Below, in pieces: positions 8,362-16,602 of a stretch of 64,000 nucleotides of DNA (the stretch's first letter is position 1; the number at the start of each line of letters is the position of its first letter). The DNA lies in contig CAYPHY010000014.1 of NCBI GenBank assembly GCA_964410625.1, positions 28,093 to 92,092 on the forward strand, in the 5' to 3' direction. Origin of the DNA: CAYPHY01 sp964410625 (GTDB lineage: Bacteria > Chloroflexota > Anaerolineae > Promineifilales > Promineifilaceae). Below the pieces are notes generated by a model. The model was given only the letters and a program-made list of their open reading frames with translations. It made no database searches and had not been told where the DNA came from. The position numbers were made by a program, and so were the translations under genes.

Positions 8362-9339
8362 TTATCGTTGATAATCAAAAATCACCTTACTCCCATCCTG
8401 TCCCAAATTAAAGGGAAGTTCCTGGAGCTGGTGCAAGGCGTCGCGTAAGTTTTCTTGTTTTTCGGAGGGGCAGTAGAGCAATAAAAAGCCACCACCGCCA
8501 GCCCCGGCCACTTTACCGCCGGTTGCACCCGCTTTGCGGGCGGCCTGGTAGAGGTCTTCGATATCCGTATTGGTAATCCGGCTGGCGAGTTGTTTTTTTA
8601 ATTGCCAGCTTTCATGGAGCAAGTCGCCAATGGCGTCAATATTACCCTTTTGCAACTGATCACACGCCTGATGGGCTATCTCCTTCATCTCACCGAGGAC
8701 GCTTTCGCGGCTGCGAATATTGTCCTTCTGTTCACTCAGAATGGAGTCCGCCTTGCGGGTGACGCCAGTATAGAACAGGAACAGATTGTTGTTCAAGCGG
8801 CGCAGCGTGTTGGTATCCAGGCTGATCCGGTTCGCCACAATCTCGCCGCTGGTCTTAAACTCAATAAAGCGCAGACCTCCATAGGCGGCAATATATTGGT
8901 CCTGTACGCCAATCGGTTTGCCGAGAATATCAATTTCGATCTCACATGCTTCTTTTGCCAGTTGCTCCGCCATCACCAGTTCTCGTTGCAAGGCGTACAT
9001 GGCATGGAGCGCGCCCACCGTGACCGTGCTGGAGGAACCAAGACCGGACCCTGCCGAGGGAATATCACCCATCGTTGTGATCTCCACTCCTTCACAAATC
9101 CCGGTCATACGCAGGGCTTCGCGAATGAGTTCGTGTTGGATGTCATCTACCTTATCCACCATCTCCGTGCGCGTCCAACCGACACGAAGTTTTTTGTCGA
9201 AGCGTTTCTTAATGGTGACAAAAATGTATTTATCAATGGCCGAGGACAACACACAGCCGCCATGTTGCAAATAGTAGCCAGGGAAATCGGTGCCGCCACC
9301 AAACAAGCTGGTACGCAGCGGAGTCTGGACAATAATCAT
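8362..9339 (-). CDS. hddA: D-glycero-alpha-D-manno-heptose 7-phosphate kinase (GHMP family)
   Basis: 325 residues. The start MIIVQTPLRTSLFGGGTDFP is the HddA/fucokinase-type N-terminus. GDIPSAGSGLGSSSTVTVG (residues ~91-109) is the GHMP ATP-binding loop, and KVAGAGGGGFLLLY is motif 3. It phosphorylates C1 of heptose 7-phosphate in the GDP-D-alpha-D-heptose route, which serves S-layer and capsule glycans. It is first of hddA-gmhA-gmhB in transcription order, with repeat-filled gaps, so polycistronic reading is likely but unproven. Confidence 0.9.
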   Translation of the reverse strand: MIIVQTPLRTSLFGGGTDFPGYYLQHGGCVLSSAIDKYIFVTIKKRFDKKLRVGWTRTEMVDKVDDIQHELIREALRMTGICEGVEITTMGDIPSAGSGLGSSSTVTVGALHAMYALQRELVMAEQLAKEACEIEIDILGKPIGVQDQYIAAYGGLRFIEFKTSGEIVANRISLDTNTLRRLNNNLFLFYTGVTRKADSILSEQKDNIRSRESVLGEMKEIAHQACDQLQKGNIDAIGDLLHESWQLKKQLASRITNTDIEDLYQAARKAGATGGKVAGAGGGGFLLLYCPSEKQENLRDALHQLQELPFNLGQDGSKVIFDYQR

Positions 9340-9361
9340 GGGTACTTCTCCAATTAAAATT

Positions 9362-9421
9362 ATGAAGGATGAAGGATGAGGGATGAAGGATGAATTTCAT
9401 CCCTCATCCTTTATCCCTCTC
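9362..9421. repeat. Family D palindromic repeat
   Basis: GATGAAGGATGAGGGATGAAGG is followed by TTCATCCCTCATCCTTTATC, giving a long hairpin that fills the gap between the GT2 gene and hddA. Other copies are at 27131, 32077, 39088 and inside a coding region at 53383. Confidence 0.87.
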
Positions 9422-10303
9422 CTAGCGGGTTACATCGCGCAGCAACAAATTATTGCTGAGCGGCCGCCAATTTTTGCGAATCCACCAACCCATATACAGG
9501 TAGCAGGAAGCGCGGTCCACCAACCCGACCGGCGAGCGACTGATCGAACCAAGATGCTCTCGCAGTAGACGCCAGTGGGGAAAGGTGATTTTACCAGCCC
9601 GTCGTGGATCATACCATGCTTGCTGCGCCTGGGCGGACTTATTTCCCCCCCAGGATTGTGCTTCGTGGTGGCGATAGAAGAATAGATATTCCGGCACTTC
9701 ATAAAATCGGCCGAGCAAACTCATCTCGCTCAGCAAAGGGCGGTCGGAACCGGCGTATTTGCCGATCAGCCGCGTGCGTCCCAACACCTCTTTCCGCATC
9801 AGGCCAAAAACGGCCACAATAGGGTGGGGGTCCACCACAAACTCAAAGAAGCGTTGCCGTGCGCTGGGTGAATAAGCGTTGCGCTTGCCAGGATAATCCT
9901 TGATCACATTCCCCCGACTATCAATCGCCCTGGCGCGTGTATAGCACAGCACCACGGAATGATCACGCTCCAATACCTCAACGCAATGTTCCAGATATTC
10001 CGGGGCGCAAATGTCATCGGCGGCCGACCACTTAAAGTACGCCCCTCGCGCCACCTCAAACGTATAGTTGTAATTGGCCGACGCACCGAGGTTCTCCGGT
10101 TGGCGGATGTAGCGAATGCGGCCGTCTTTCGCCGCATAAGCACGACAAATCCGCTCTGTGCTGTCCGTCGAGGCGTTGTCGGAGATGATTAGCTCAAAAT
10201 CCTTATAGGTCTGAGCCAACAGGGCATCGAGCGTCTGAGCGAGAAACTGCTCACCGTTATAAACAGGTAATCCAATACTGACTCTTGGGCTATCGTTCGA
10301 CAT
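9422..10303 (-). CDS. Glycosyltransferase family 2
   Basis: 293 residues with a GT-A fold. VSIGLPVYNGEQFLAQTLDA, then FELIISDNASTDST (donor-nucleotide loop) and YFKWSAADDICAPEYLEH, where the ADD motif stands for the metal-binding DXD. The C-terminal part has the acidic/aromatic WYDPRRAGK region. It transfers a sugar to a lipid-linked acceptor at the inner face of the membrane, a role inferred from family. Upstream lies a 190-bp gap with degenerate family F and A repeats. Confidence 0.9.
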   Translation of the reverse strand: MSNDSPRVSIGLPVYNGEQFLAQTLDALLAQTYKDFELIISDNASTDSTERICRAYAAKDGRIRYIRQPENLGASANYNYTFEVARGAYFKWSAADDICAPEYLEHCVEVLERDHSVVLCYTRARAIDSRGNVIKDYPGKRNAYSPSARQRFFEFVVDPHPIVAVFGLMRKEVLGRTRLIGKYAGSDRPLLSEMSLLGRFYEVPEYLFFYRHHEAQSWGGNKSAQAQQAWYDPRRAGKITFPHWRLLREHLGSISRSPVGLVDRASCYLYMGWWIRKNWRPLSNNLLLRDVTR

Positions 10304-10330
10304 CGTTATCGTCTACAGGCGTTACGCATC

Positions 10331-10390
10331 TCGACACGTATGGCACCAATTTCACGAAAATAGAGCGTAGATTCATGTCATTCGTGTCGA
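10331..10390. repeat. Family F palindromic repeat
   Basis: TCGACACGTATGGCACCAAT with TTCACGAA is mirrored by TCATGTCATTCGTGTCGA. Same family as 6088 and 18587. Confidence 0.78.
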
Positions 10391-10420
10391 AAAAAGTTGT
10401 TACGGCATAAGTCCTGGTCT

Positions 10421-10487
10421 ATATAGAAAGTGGGTTTTTCGCGCTTAGTGGAGGATACCGATACTTATAAAAACCCAGTTTCTATAG
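10421..10487. repeat. Degenerate family A palindrome pair
   Basis: ATAGAAAGTGGGTTTTT (left) pairs imperfectly with AAAAACCCAGTTTCTAT (right) over a 30-base spacer. It lies directly downstream of the sulfotransferase stop codon at 10494 in the minus direction. Confidence 0.65.
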
Positions 10488-10493
10488 GTCTTT

Positions 10494-11672
10494 CTAGGGC
10501 TTGCCTTTTTGCAGGCCAAGATTTTTCAGCGTGCGTCGCACCATGCGCTGGGATGTGTCCCGCGCACGGAGAGCGATTTGAGTTGATCCCCGGCCGCTAA
10601 CCCGCGAATAGAGCCGCACTGCGCTGCGGCCGACTAAGGCCGGGACCTTAAGCCGCGCCGACGACGGCACGGGCGTCGGCAAATACCCCAACTGTTCCAT
10701 CTCTTTGCGTCCCAATCGCTGGCAAAGATAGATTTCTTCCGGTGAAAGGGATTTGCGCCACTTCTCGACGGCCGCTTTGCTGACGCCCTTCCCCGGTTGC
10801 GAAGCGGGTTTGCCTTCCTGTGCTTGTGTGGCCGAGTTGACCCAACCGACTGCCAGCATCTCCGGCCGGAAAGGCACGCCAACAAATTGACAGATATGGC
10901 GCACCGTCGCTTCGGGATCGGCCGCCAAATCCTCATAGCGTACCGTCAGGATATGTTCGGGATAAGCACGCCGGGCGTCGGCCGCGGCATTGATCGCTTC
11001 CTTCCAGAGCATGGTGTCCAGCAAGGGGTCGTAATTGGTGGAGTGATCGGCCGATACGCCTTCGCGGCTCTCTTTCTCTTCCAGCCATTCATCATCACCC
11101 CGCCGAATCTTGCGTGAAGCCAATGTCGCTCGTGGGTCGCGTACTAACTCCACTACCCGCGCATCGGGATGCAATTGCAAAATGTGCTTCAGGAAATTGA
11201 CATGCTCCGGCGTCTTTTCCAGCCAGCGTTCTTTGCCGTTCAACCGGGTCAGATGATCCATCACCAGGCCAAACAAAGGGGCATGGGTGTGGTGGCGCTG
11301 TTGTTGCGCGGCCGTCACTATCTCCTCAAACTGTGCATCCGTCAGCCCAAAGTCGGCCAGGCTATAGCGGTCTCGTTGCTGGTGGGCGCGTTTGAAGCCG
11401 AGGTAGGCCAGCTTGATCAGAAACAGCAGATAGCTGCGCAACACCTCATCACGGCTGAGATCGGGAAACTCGGCGCGAATCTTGGCTAAGTCCTGGAAGA
11501 AATGGGTCTCCCCAGCGGCCGCAAAGAGGGATGGATCTTTGCGCAAAATCGTCTTTAACAGGCTGGTCCCGGTGTGGATGTAGCCAACGATGAAGATCGG
11601 CCCGACTGCCACAGCAACATCCGCCGCTCCAGCCGGAGCCGATTTCACCTTCAGGTTAATTTCTGCTGCCAT
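10494..11672 (-). CDS. Sulfotransferase (PAPS-dependent)
   Basis: 392 residues from ATG 11672; a farther in-frame start at 11765 is unlikely because AGGAGA sits 10-15 bases before 11672. The 5-prime-phosphosulfate loop is IVGYIHTGTSLLKTIL, and the 3-prime-phosphate region is VVELVRDPRATLASR, with Asp/Arg and Ser placed as in Sulfotransfer_1/3 families. It would move sulfate from PAPS to a sugar hydroxyl. The 5-prime end overlaps the upstream sulfotransferase gene by 17 bases, so translation is probably coupled. The Arg/Pro-rich C-terminus (SGRGSTQIALRARD) is unusual and may be a membrane-associated tail. Confidence 0.85.
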   Translation of the reverse strand: MAAEINLKVKSAPAGAADVAVAVGPIFIVGYIHTGTSLLKTILRKDPSLFAAAGETHFFQDLAKIRAEFPDLSRDEVLRSYLLFLIKLAYLGFKRAHQQRDRYSLADFGLTDAQFEEIVTAAQQQRHHTHAPLFGLVMDHLTRLNGKERWLEKTPEHVNFLKHILQLHPDARVVELVRDPRATLASRKIRRGDDEWLEEKESREGVSADHSTNYDPLLDTMLWKEAINAAADARRAYPEHILTVRYEDLAADPEATVRHICQFVGVPFRPEMLAVGWVNSATQAQEGKPASQPGKGVSKAAVEKWRKSLSPEEIYLCQRLGRKEMEQLGYLPTPVPSSARLKVPALVGRSAVRLYSRVSGRGSTQIALRARDTSQRMVRRTLKNLGLQKGKP

Positions 11673-12594
11673 GGACGACGTTCTCCTGTACATGTTCGGC
11701 CGCTTGCGCCGTCGCTCCATTGCGATAGACCGTCCCAGAGCGATTGGGGATGTTGGCCGCGTCAAGCTGCTCCAGCAATCCTTCGCACAACGCCTCTACT
11801 TCGGCCGACAGGCGCGAGCGGCGCCCTTTGCCAATGGACTGGGGGTGGACATCCTTCACGATCTTATCACCGGGATAGGAAATCCCTAGGAAGGCATAGA
11901 GCCGTTGCATCACGTCAGACGGCCGCCGCACCAGCTCCTCATAGCGGCACATCATCACACGCGGATTGTGGTCTAGCCCCTGTTCAAAGAACAGGCGATT
12001 CCGCGCATACCAGAAGAGGGCGGCCGCGTCATAGGGGTTCATCTCTTCGGAGAAAAAGCGGCGAATAGTCTCCCTCGTTTCCTCCGATACGTTCTCCGAA
12101 CGCCAGTTGTGCGGCTCCTGGAGGACAATCGGCCGCAAATCCTCAATCCCCTGGCCCCGGCCAAACGCCTTCAAGTTCGAGGAGGCAACATCTTGAAAGT
12201 GGCGATAGAGCCAGATGATCTTCGATTGGGGAAAGAAGGTGAGCAATTCATTCGCCCGCTGTGACTCCACCAATGGCTTCATCACCACAATCGGCACGCG
12301 GTCCTTTTCCAGCGTCGCCTTTACATGGGGCAAGGGGTTCAGGCGAATGCGTTCAATCGCATCCTGAGCGGACAACTCGCTGGCCTCGCGGTAAATTTTA
12401 ATTCTGAAGTCACGCTCAAAAATCCAATAGGTCATAGAGGTCCCGGAGCGTTGGCAGCCCTGGATCATCACAATTTGCTTTTGGCCATCATGTCGCCCCA
12501 ACCCTATTCGCTGATAGAGGTCCTTATAGGTTCGCATCAGACCAAAGGAGATATTTTTGAACGTCAGGTCAGATAGTTTAATGTTATATGGCAT
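11656..12594 (-). CDS. Sulfotransferase family protein
   Basis: 312 residues. VMIQGCQRSGTSMTYWIFE is the PAPS 5-prime-phosphosulfate loop, and KIIWLYRHFQDVASSNLKAF is the 3-prime-phosphate motif with the expected Arg and Ser. RYEELVRRPSDVMQRLYAFL is the common C-terminal helix of the family. It sits second in a run of three sulfotransferase genes (10494-13520), overlapping the next one by 17 bases. The three are too different from one another to be recent copies, so they probably modify different positions. Confidence 0.85.
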   Translation of the reverse strand: MPYNIKLSDLTFKNISFGLMRTYKDLYQRIGLGRHDGQKQIVMIQGCQRSGTSMTYWIFERDFRIKIYREASELSAQDAIERIRLNPLPHVKATLEKDRVPIVVMKPLVESQRANELLTFFPQSKIIWLYRHFQDVASSNLKAFGRGQGIEDLRPIVLQEPHNWRSENVSEETRETIRRFFSEEMNPYDAAALFWYARNRLFFEQGLDHNPRVMMCRYEELVRRPSDVMQRLYAFLGISYPGDKIVKDVHPQSIGKGRRSRLSAEVEALCEGLLEQLDAANIPNRSGTVYRNGATAQAAEHVQENVVHGSRN

Positions 12595-12604
12595 GGCGGT
12601 AAAT

Positions 12605-12665
12605 CAATCTCTTAGTCTCCCAGTCTCTTAGTCTCTGCGATTAAGAGACCGGGAGACTGAGAGCG
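12605..12665. repeat. Family B palindromic repeat
   Basis: CTCTTAGTCTCCCAGTCTCT is mirrored by TAAGAGACCGGGAGACTGAG around GTCTCTGCGA. It fills the gap between two sulfotransferase genes. Confidence 0.85.
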
Positions 12666-12677
12666 TTTTAGAAAGCC

Positions 12678-13520
12678 TCAGTCCGTATACCCCTGCCGCC
12701 AGATTTCCAGCGGCCGGCCGAGCAGCTCTTCAATCGCCCGCACATCGTCTTCCAGCAAACGCCAGAGCGTCTGCTTGACGGCGGCCGAAAACTCCGGCTT
12801 GGTCTCCAACCGGTTCGACAAGAAACGGTGGCGGACGGGCTGGCGAATCGAAGCGGGGACAACGGTGCGGATTTTCTGGAATACACCAGACTTGACAATG
12901 CTGCGCACAGATTCATATTTTAAGTACGGTTCCCCGACCGTCTTATGCGCCGGTGACGTATCTATTTCTAAAAAGGGAGCGGGATCAATGCCCAAGAAAT
13001 CGGCGATTTGCTGCAAGGTGGCAATTTGATCGGCCGTATACTCCTCAAAGACCAACAAGAGGATATTTTCACGCTCGAACAGCTCCAGATACGGCCGAAT
13101 CTGCACCGCATAGCGGCTACGATTCAGGTAAGCTGGTTGGTTCAACACCGACCACTCTGGCGGCGCGGTGTCAATGCTGCGCACCAGATTATGGGAATAG
13201 TGGGAGATGATCCGCTCCACCGGCTGGCGCATGATGTAGATCAGCTTCAAATCCGGGTTGTACTCATACAGCCGCTTATGGGTGTCCAGCCATTCGGGCA
13301 AAAACGTATAGTAGGTGGAGGCTTCGCCACACAACTGGCCCGGTCGGGGGGAGTAAAGCTGATGGTACTCAGTAAGCCCGGCCCTCCAATCTTCCGCCTT
13401 ATTGAAGTAACCTGGTTCCTTTTCGGCGCAAAAGCAGATTTGTGGATGTTCGGCCAGTTGCCGGGCCAAACTCGTTGTCCCACACTTCTGTGCACCAATC
13501 AGCATGAAGTCTACAAGCAT
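12678..13520 (-). CDS. Sulfotransferase, heparan-sulfate-like (Sulfotransfer_1)
   Basis: 280 residues. MLIGAQKCGTTSLARQLAEH is the classical PAPS loop (residues 6-25). LIYIMRQPVERIISHYSH holds the 3-prime-phosphate-binding Arg and Ser of carbohydrate sulfotransferases. ADFLGIDPAPF resembles the C-terminal FLGL region. Sulfation of an exported polysaccharide is inferred from its position between sulfotransferase genes and the Wzc-like gene. The gap to the Wzc-like gene is a family E repeat. Confidence 0.88.
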   Translation of the reverse strand: MLVDFMLIGAQKCGTTSLARQLAEHPQICFCAEKEPGYFNKAEDWRAGLTEYHQLYSPRPGQLCGEASTYYTFLPEWLDTHKRLYEYNPDLKLIYIMRQPVERIISHYSHNLVRSIDTAPPEWSVLNQPAYLNRSRYAVQIRPYLELFERENILLLVFEEYTADQIATLQQIADFLGIDPAPFLEIDTSPAHKTVGEPYLKYESVRSIVKSGVFQKIRTVVPASIRQPVRHRFLSNRLETKPEFSAAVKQTLWRLLEDDVRAIEELLGRPLEIWRQGYTD

Positions 13521-13531
13521 TCCAATACACC

Positions 13532-13574
13532 TCTAGTGGCTAGTGAATAGTTTCTAACCACTAGCCACTCTCCA
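13532..13574. repeat. Family E palindromic repeat
   Basis: CTAGTGGCTAGTGAATAGT faces AACCACTAGCCACTCTCCAC. It occupies the 54-bp gap before the sulfotransferase gene and touches the stop codon of the Wzc-like gene. A second copy is at 17891. Confidence 0.82.
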
Positions 13575-15098
13575 CTACTTCGCGTCCGATTCGTAATAGG
13601 CGTAGTTGCCGTTTGGCTCGGCGCGGTTGACGACTACTTCCATTGATTTCACGCGCACGTTGGACAACTGCTGGCGTACCGTCTGCACATCGCTGCGGCG
13701 CGTTTGCGATTGGGCAACGACGAGGATGACATTATCGGCCGAAGGGGCCAACACGGCCGCGTCCGCCACCGACAACAACGCCGGGGTATCGAGAATAACA
13801 AAGTCAAACTGCCGCTTCAGTTGAGCGATGACCTCCAGCATTTGCTGCGAACCTAATAACTCAGTCGGGTTCGGCGGCAGCGGGCCGCTGGTAATCACCT
13901 GCACTCGTGGGAAGGCTGAGTATTGTATCGCCTCTTCCAACGTCACTTCGCCGGTCAGGATGTTGGTCAGCCCGCGCTTGTTGGGCAGATCAAAGAGTTT
14001 ATGCACGGCCGGGAGACGCAAGTCGCAATCCACGACCACCACCTGACGACCGGACTGGGCAATTGTCACTGCCAGATTGGCGCTGACGGTTGATTTGCCT
14101 TCGCCGCGCTTCGCGCTGGTCAGCAAGACTACCTGGGTCAGATCGGGGTCGCCTACAGCCAGGATGTTGGTGCGTAAACGCCGGAAAGATTCCAGTTGCG
14201 GATAATGACCACTCCCCAAGCGGGCGATATGGAGTTCTTCTTTGGCCACCGGAATACGGCCGACGGTCGCCATCTGGGTCGCTGCTTCGATTTGCTCGGC
14301 CGTATACAAAGTCGTGTCCAGATTATCCAGCAGGAAGGCCAGACCAATGCCGCCCACCAGACCAATCAGCAAACCGAGTCCAATGTTCAGCGGATGGCGC
14401 GGGCTGGCCGGTTGGCGCGGTGGTTGCGCCGGTTCCACCACCGAGATGGCGTTTTCCTGCAAAGCTTCATTCAAACGGGCCTCTTCATAGCGGTTGAGCA
14501 AGCTGGTATAGGCTTGCTCGGCCGCTTCCCAGGTTTGTCGCGCACCCGAAACCAGGACTTCATTGTCAGGCGACTCCGCCAGGACGCGATTAAACTCATC
14601 CAGCGCCTCATTCCGTTGTAGCTCGGCCTGTTGCAACTGGTCCTCAAGGATTTGTTGCAAGGTGCGCCCTGTACCGCCGCTATAGAACTCGCGGTTTTGC
14701 TCTACCAGCAGATCGGCCGCTGCATTGGCGATATTGCTGGCATCCTCTGGATTGGTCGCTTCGGCGATGACACGAATCAGCTCCGTGCTGGGGATCAGTT
14801 GCACGCTAACCGTTGGCAGCGAATCCAGCCCCAATTCATCGCGTAGTTGTTGCCGGGCGGTGTTGCCGGTGATAATCCGCGCATAGGTATTCAGCAGACG
14901 CTCGGTATAGCCGATGTCCGGGCGGACACTCGTTCCTTGTCCGCCACCAACCGTCAACACGCGCAATGTCGTCGAGGCGACATACTTTGGTGTGCTTAAA
15001 AGGGAAATGGCGGTGGCAACGGCCGTACACAACAGGATTGCCAAGATCACCACCCATTTTCGTCGTCCTAATACTGAAAAATAGGATCGTAATTCCAT
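13575..15098 (-). CDS. Wzc-like polysaccharide co-polymerase / BY-kinase
   Basis: 507 residues. An N-terminal Wzz domain is bounded by membrane segments at about 16-36 (WVVILAILLCTAVATAISLL) and 230-255. A cytoplasmic kinase domain follows with Walker A SAKRGEGKSTVSANLA near 328-340, Walker A-prime VVVVDCDLRLP, and Walker B FVILDTPAL. The C-terminus has a Tyr cluster (NYAYYESDAK), the expected autophosphorylation tail. It controls chain length and export of a Wzx/Wzy-made polysaccharide. No Wzb-type phosphatase gene is seen here. AGGAG upstream supports the start. Confidence 0.92.
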   Translation of the reverse strand: MELRSYFSVLGRRKWVVILAILLCTAVATAISLLSTPKYVASTTLRVLTVGGGQGTSVRPDIGYTERLLNTYARIITGNTARQQLRDELGLDSLPTVSVQLIPSTELIRVIAEATNPEDASNIANAAADLLVEQNREFYSGGTGRTLQQILEDQLQQAELQRNEALDEFNRVLAESPDNEVLVSGARQTWEAAEQAYTSLLNRYEEARLNEALQENAISVVEPAQPPRQPASPRHPLNIGLGLLIGLVGGIGLAFLLDNLDTTLYTAEQIEAATQMATVGRIPVAKEELHIARLGSGHYPQLESFRRLRTNILAVGDPDLTQVVLLTSAKRGEGKSTVSANLAVTIAQSGRQVVVVDCDLRLPAVHKLFDLPNKRGLTNILTGEVTLEEAIQYSAFPRVQVITSGPLPPNPTELLGSQQMLEVIAQLKRQFDFVILDTPALLSVADAAVLAPSADNVILVVAQSQTRRSDVQTVRQQLSNVRVKSMEVVVNRAEPNGNYAYYESDAK

Positions 15099-15258
15099 TG
15101 CTCATTAACTCCTAACAGCCTTGCACGAACTTCCCAGAGGCTCGACCATCAAACGGTGGCTTGCCACCTCTATGGACCCACTGATCCGCTACAAAGCTTC
15201 AATTGATTCTCATCTATCAGCATAATTGCCATAAATTACGAACATTCTTGCGAAAGTT

Positions 15259-15325
15259 GTAGCGACAATCCTCTGGATTGTCGTTAGACGCTACCGACAC
15301 AGACAATCCAGAGGATTGTCGCTAC
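15259..15325. repeat. Family I double-hairpin repeat
   Basis: A perfect 24-bp inverted repeat (15259-15282 and 15302-15325) with a 19-base loop. Each arm is itself a palindrome (GACAATCC-TCT-GGATTGTC). It lies in the 234-bp gap between the GT4 gene and the Wzc-like gene. Almost the same unit lies inside a coding region at 61130-61187. Confidence 0.92.
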
Positions 15326-15332
15326 GTTCATC

Positions 15333-16451
15333 TCACGCCGCTTCGGCGTATAACTGCTCGTACCGCTGGATAACCGTCGGCCAGCGATAATGTTCGCTGA
15401 CCCACTCATGGGCGCAATCCGCCAGCCGCGCCATCTCGCGCGGGTTAGCCAGCGACCATTGCAACTTGGCGCGTAAATCGGCCACATCGGCACTCTTAAA
15501 GAACACCGCCTGCTCAGGCAGGACCTCGCGGTTTTCAGGAATGTCGCTGGCGACCAGTGGCGTCTTCAATGCTGCCACTTCCAACAGGGTCGCCGCCATC
15601 GCCTCGTAAGTCGTGGGGAACACAAATATCCGCGACAGCGCGACGAGGCCAAACAATAAATCCTTATCGGCGATGAAACCGGCAAAGCGCACGCGGCCGT
15701 CGGCCAACTCATGCAGCTTTTGCGTATACTCCGGCACCTGGCTCGTATCACCAACGACCAGGAGTTTAATATTTTCGCTCATCCCCTGCATCGCTTCCAG
15801 GACAAAGTGACAACCCTTGCGCGGTACAACGCGGCCAGCGGTAAAGATGATAAATTGACCGGGGACTAGATCATGTTCGGCCAACAGCGCCCGCGCCCGC
15901 GCCAGATCCGGCTTCAACTCATCAATGCCAATCGGCAGATAGATCACCGGTTTATTATACCGCGCTTCCAGGTAAAGCTTGTCCGGCTTGGAGACACTGG
16001 TACGCACGTTGGAGAGATGCATAAAGGGAATTTCAGTCAGGCGCAGCAGCGGCTTAAACTTACCCCACTTACTCAATTCCTCCGGCTCCTTGCCCAGCAA
16101 GCCGTGGGCGGTAGAGATAACCGGATAGCGCAGGCGCAGAATAGGCAAGACAAAGCAAGTCTCTACGCTGTGGACATTGATCAGATCATAATCCCCAAAG
16201 AAGAGGGCATGGAGCGCGGAAAAGAGGAACAGCAAGGGAGCGTGGAAAAATTTCCCCGGCAGCGTGGGAATCCGCACCAACTTGATGCCAGGGATGACCA
16301 CATCGGCCGCTACCTCGCGCTTGCTGACGTAGATGATCGGCTCAAAGCGTTCGCGATCAAAGCGGTGGGCGATCTTCTCCACCACCCCATCCACACCGAG
16401 CCGCGCAGGTAAGGCTTTAATTCCAATAAAGGCGATTTTCTTTTTCTTCAT
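15333..16451 (-). CDS. Glycosyltransferase family 4
   Basis: 372 residues with a GT-B fold. The N-terminal Lys cluster and IAFIGIKALPARLGVDGVVE resemble the family start. The C-terminal half shows FTAGRVVPRKGCHFVLEAM and PTTYEAMAATLLEVAALKTP, an EX7E motif. It uses a nucleotide sugar donor and acts at the cytoplasmic face. It lies between another GT4 gene (16603-17877) and the Wzc-like gene in the same direction. Gaps on both sides hold family I and H repeats. Donor and acceptor cannot be predicted. Confidence 0.9.
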   Translation of the reverse strand: MKKKKIAFIGIKALPARLGVDGVVEKIAHRFDRERFEPIIYVSKREVAADVVIPGIKLVRIPTLPGKFFHAPLLFLFSALHALFFGDYDLINVHSVETCFVLPILRLRYPVISTAHGLLGKEPEELSKWGKFKPLLRLTEIPFMHLSNVRTSVSKPDKLYLEARYNKPVIYLPIGIDELKPDLARARALLAEHDLVPGQFIIFTAGRVVPRKGCHFVLEAMQGMSENIKLLVVGDTSQVPEYTQKLHELADGRVRFAGFIADKDLLFGLVALSRIFVFPTTYEAMAATLLEVAALKTPLVASDIPENREVLPEQAVFFKSADVADLRAKLQWSLANPREMARLADCAHEWVSEHYRWPTVIQRYEQLYAEAA

Positions 16452-16527
16452 GGTGTCGTTACCAATACAACTGTTTTCAAAAATAGCTTAGACAGAACCA
16501 CAATCGGCCGATTACTTGGCTGATTCA

Positions 16528-16588
16528 AACGCAAAGGCGCAGAGACGCAAGGAAAACGCCATGAACTCGCTGCACCTCTGCGTTAAAT
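16528..16588. repeat. Family H repeat
   Basis: AACGCAAAGGCGCAGAGACG-CAAGG faces CACCTCTGCGTTAAA. Better-formed copies are at 20304 (intergenic) and 43481 (inside a coding region). Confidence 0.75.
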
Positions 16589-16602
16589 ACTTTAGGTAGA
16601 TT

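Noticed and set aside
7078..9339. Evidence for a Gram-negative outer membrane LPS core
   Set aside because: The kinase is of the HddA (GDP-D-alpha) type used for S-layer or capsule glycans, and no lpx, waa or hldE genes are present.
8602..9357. Plus-strand open frame opposite hddA
   Set aside because: The minus strand encodes a complete GHMP kinase; the opposite frame has no recognisable start signal or domain.
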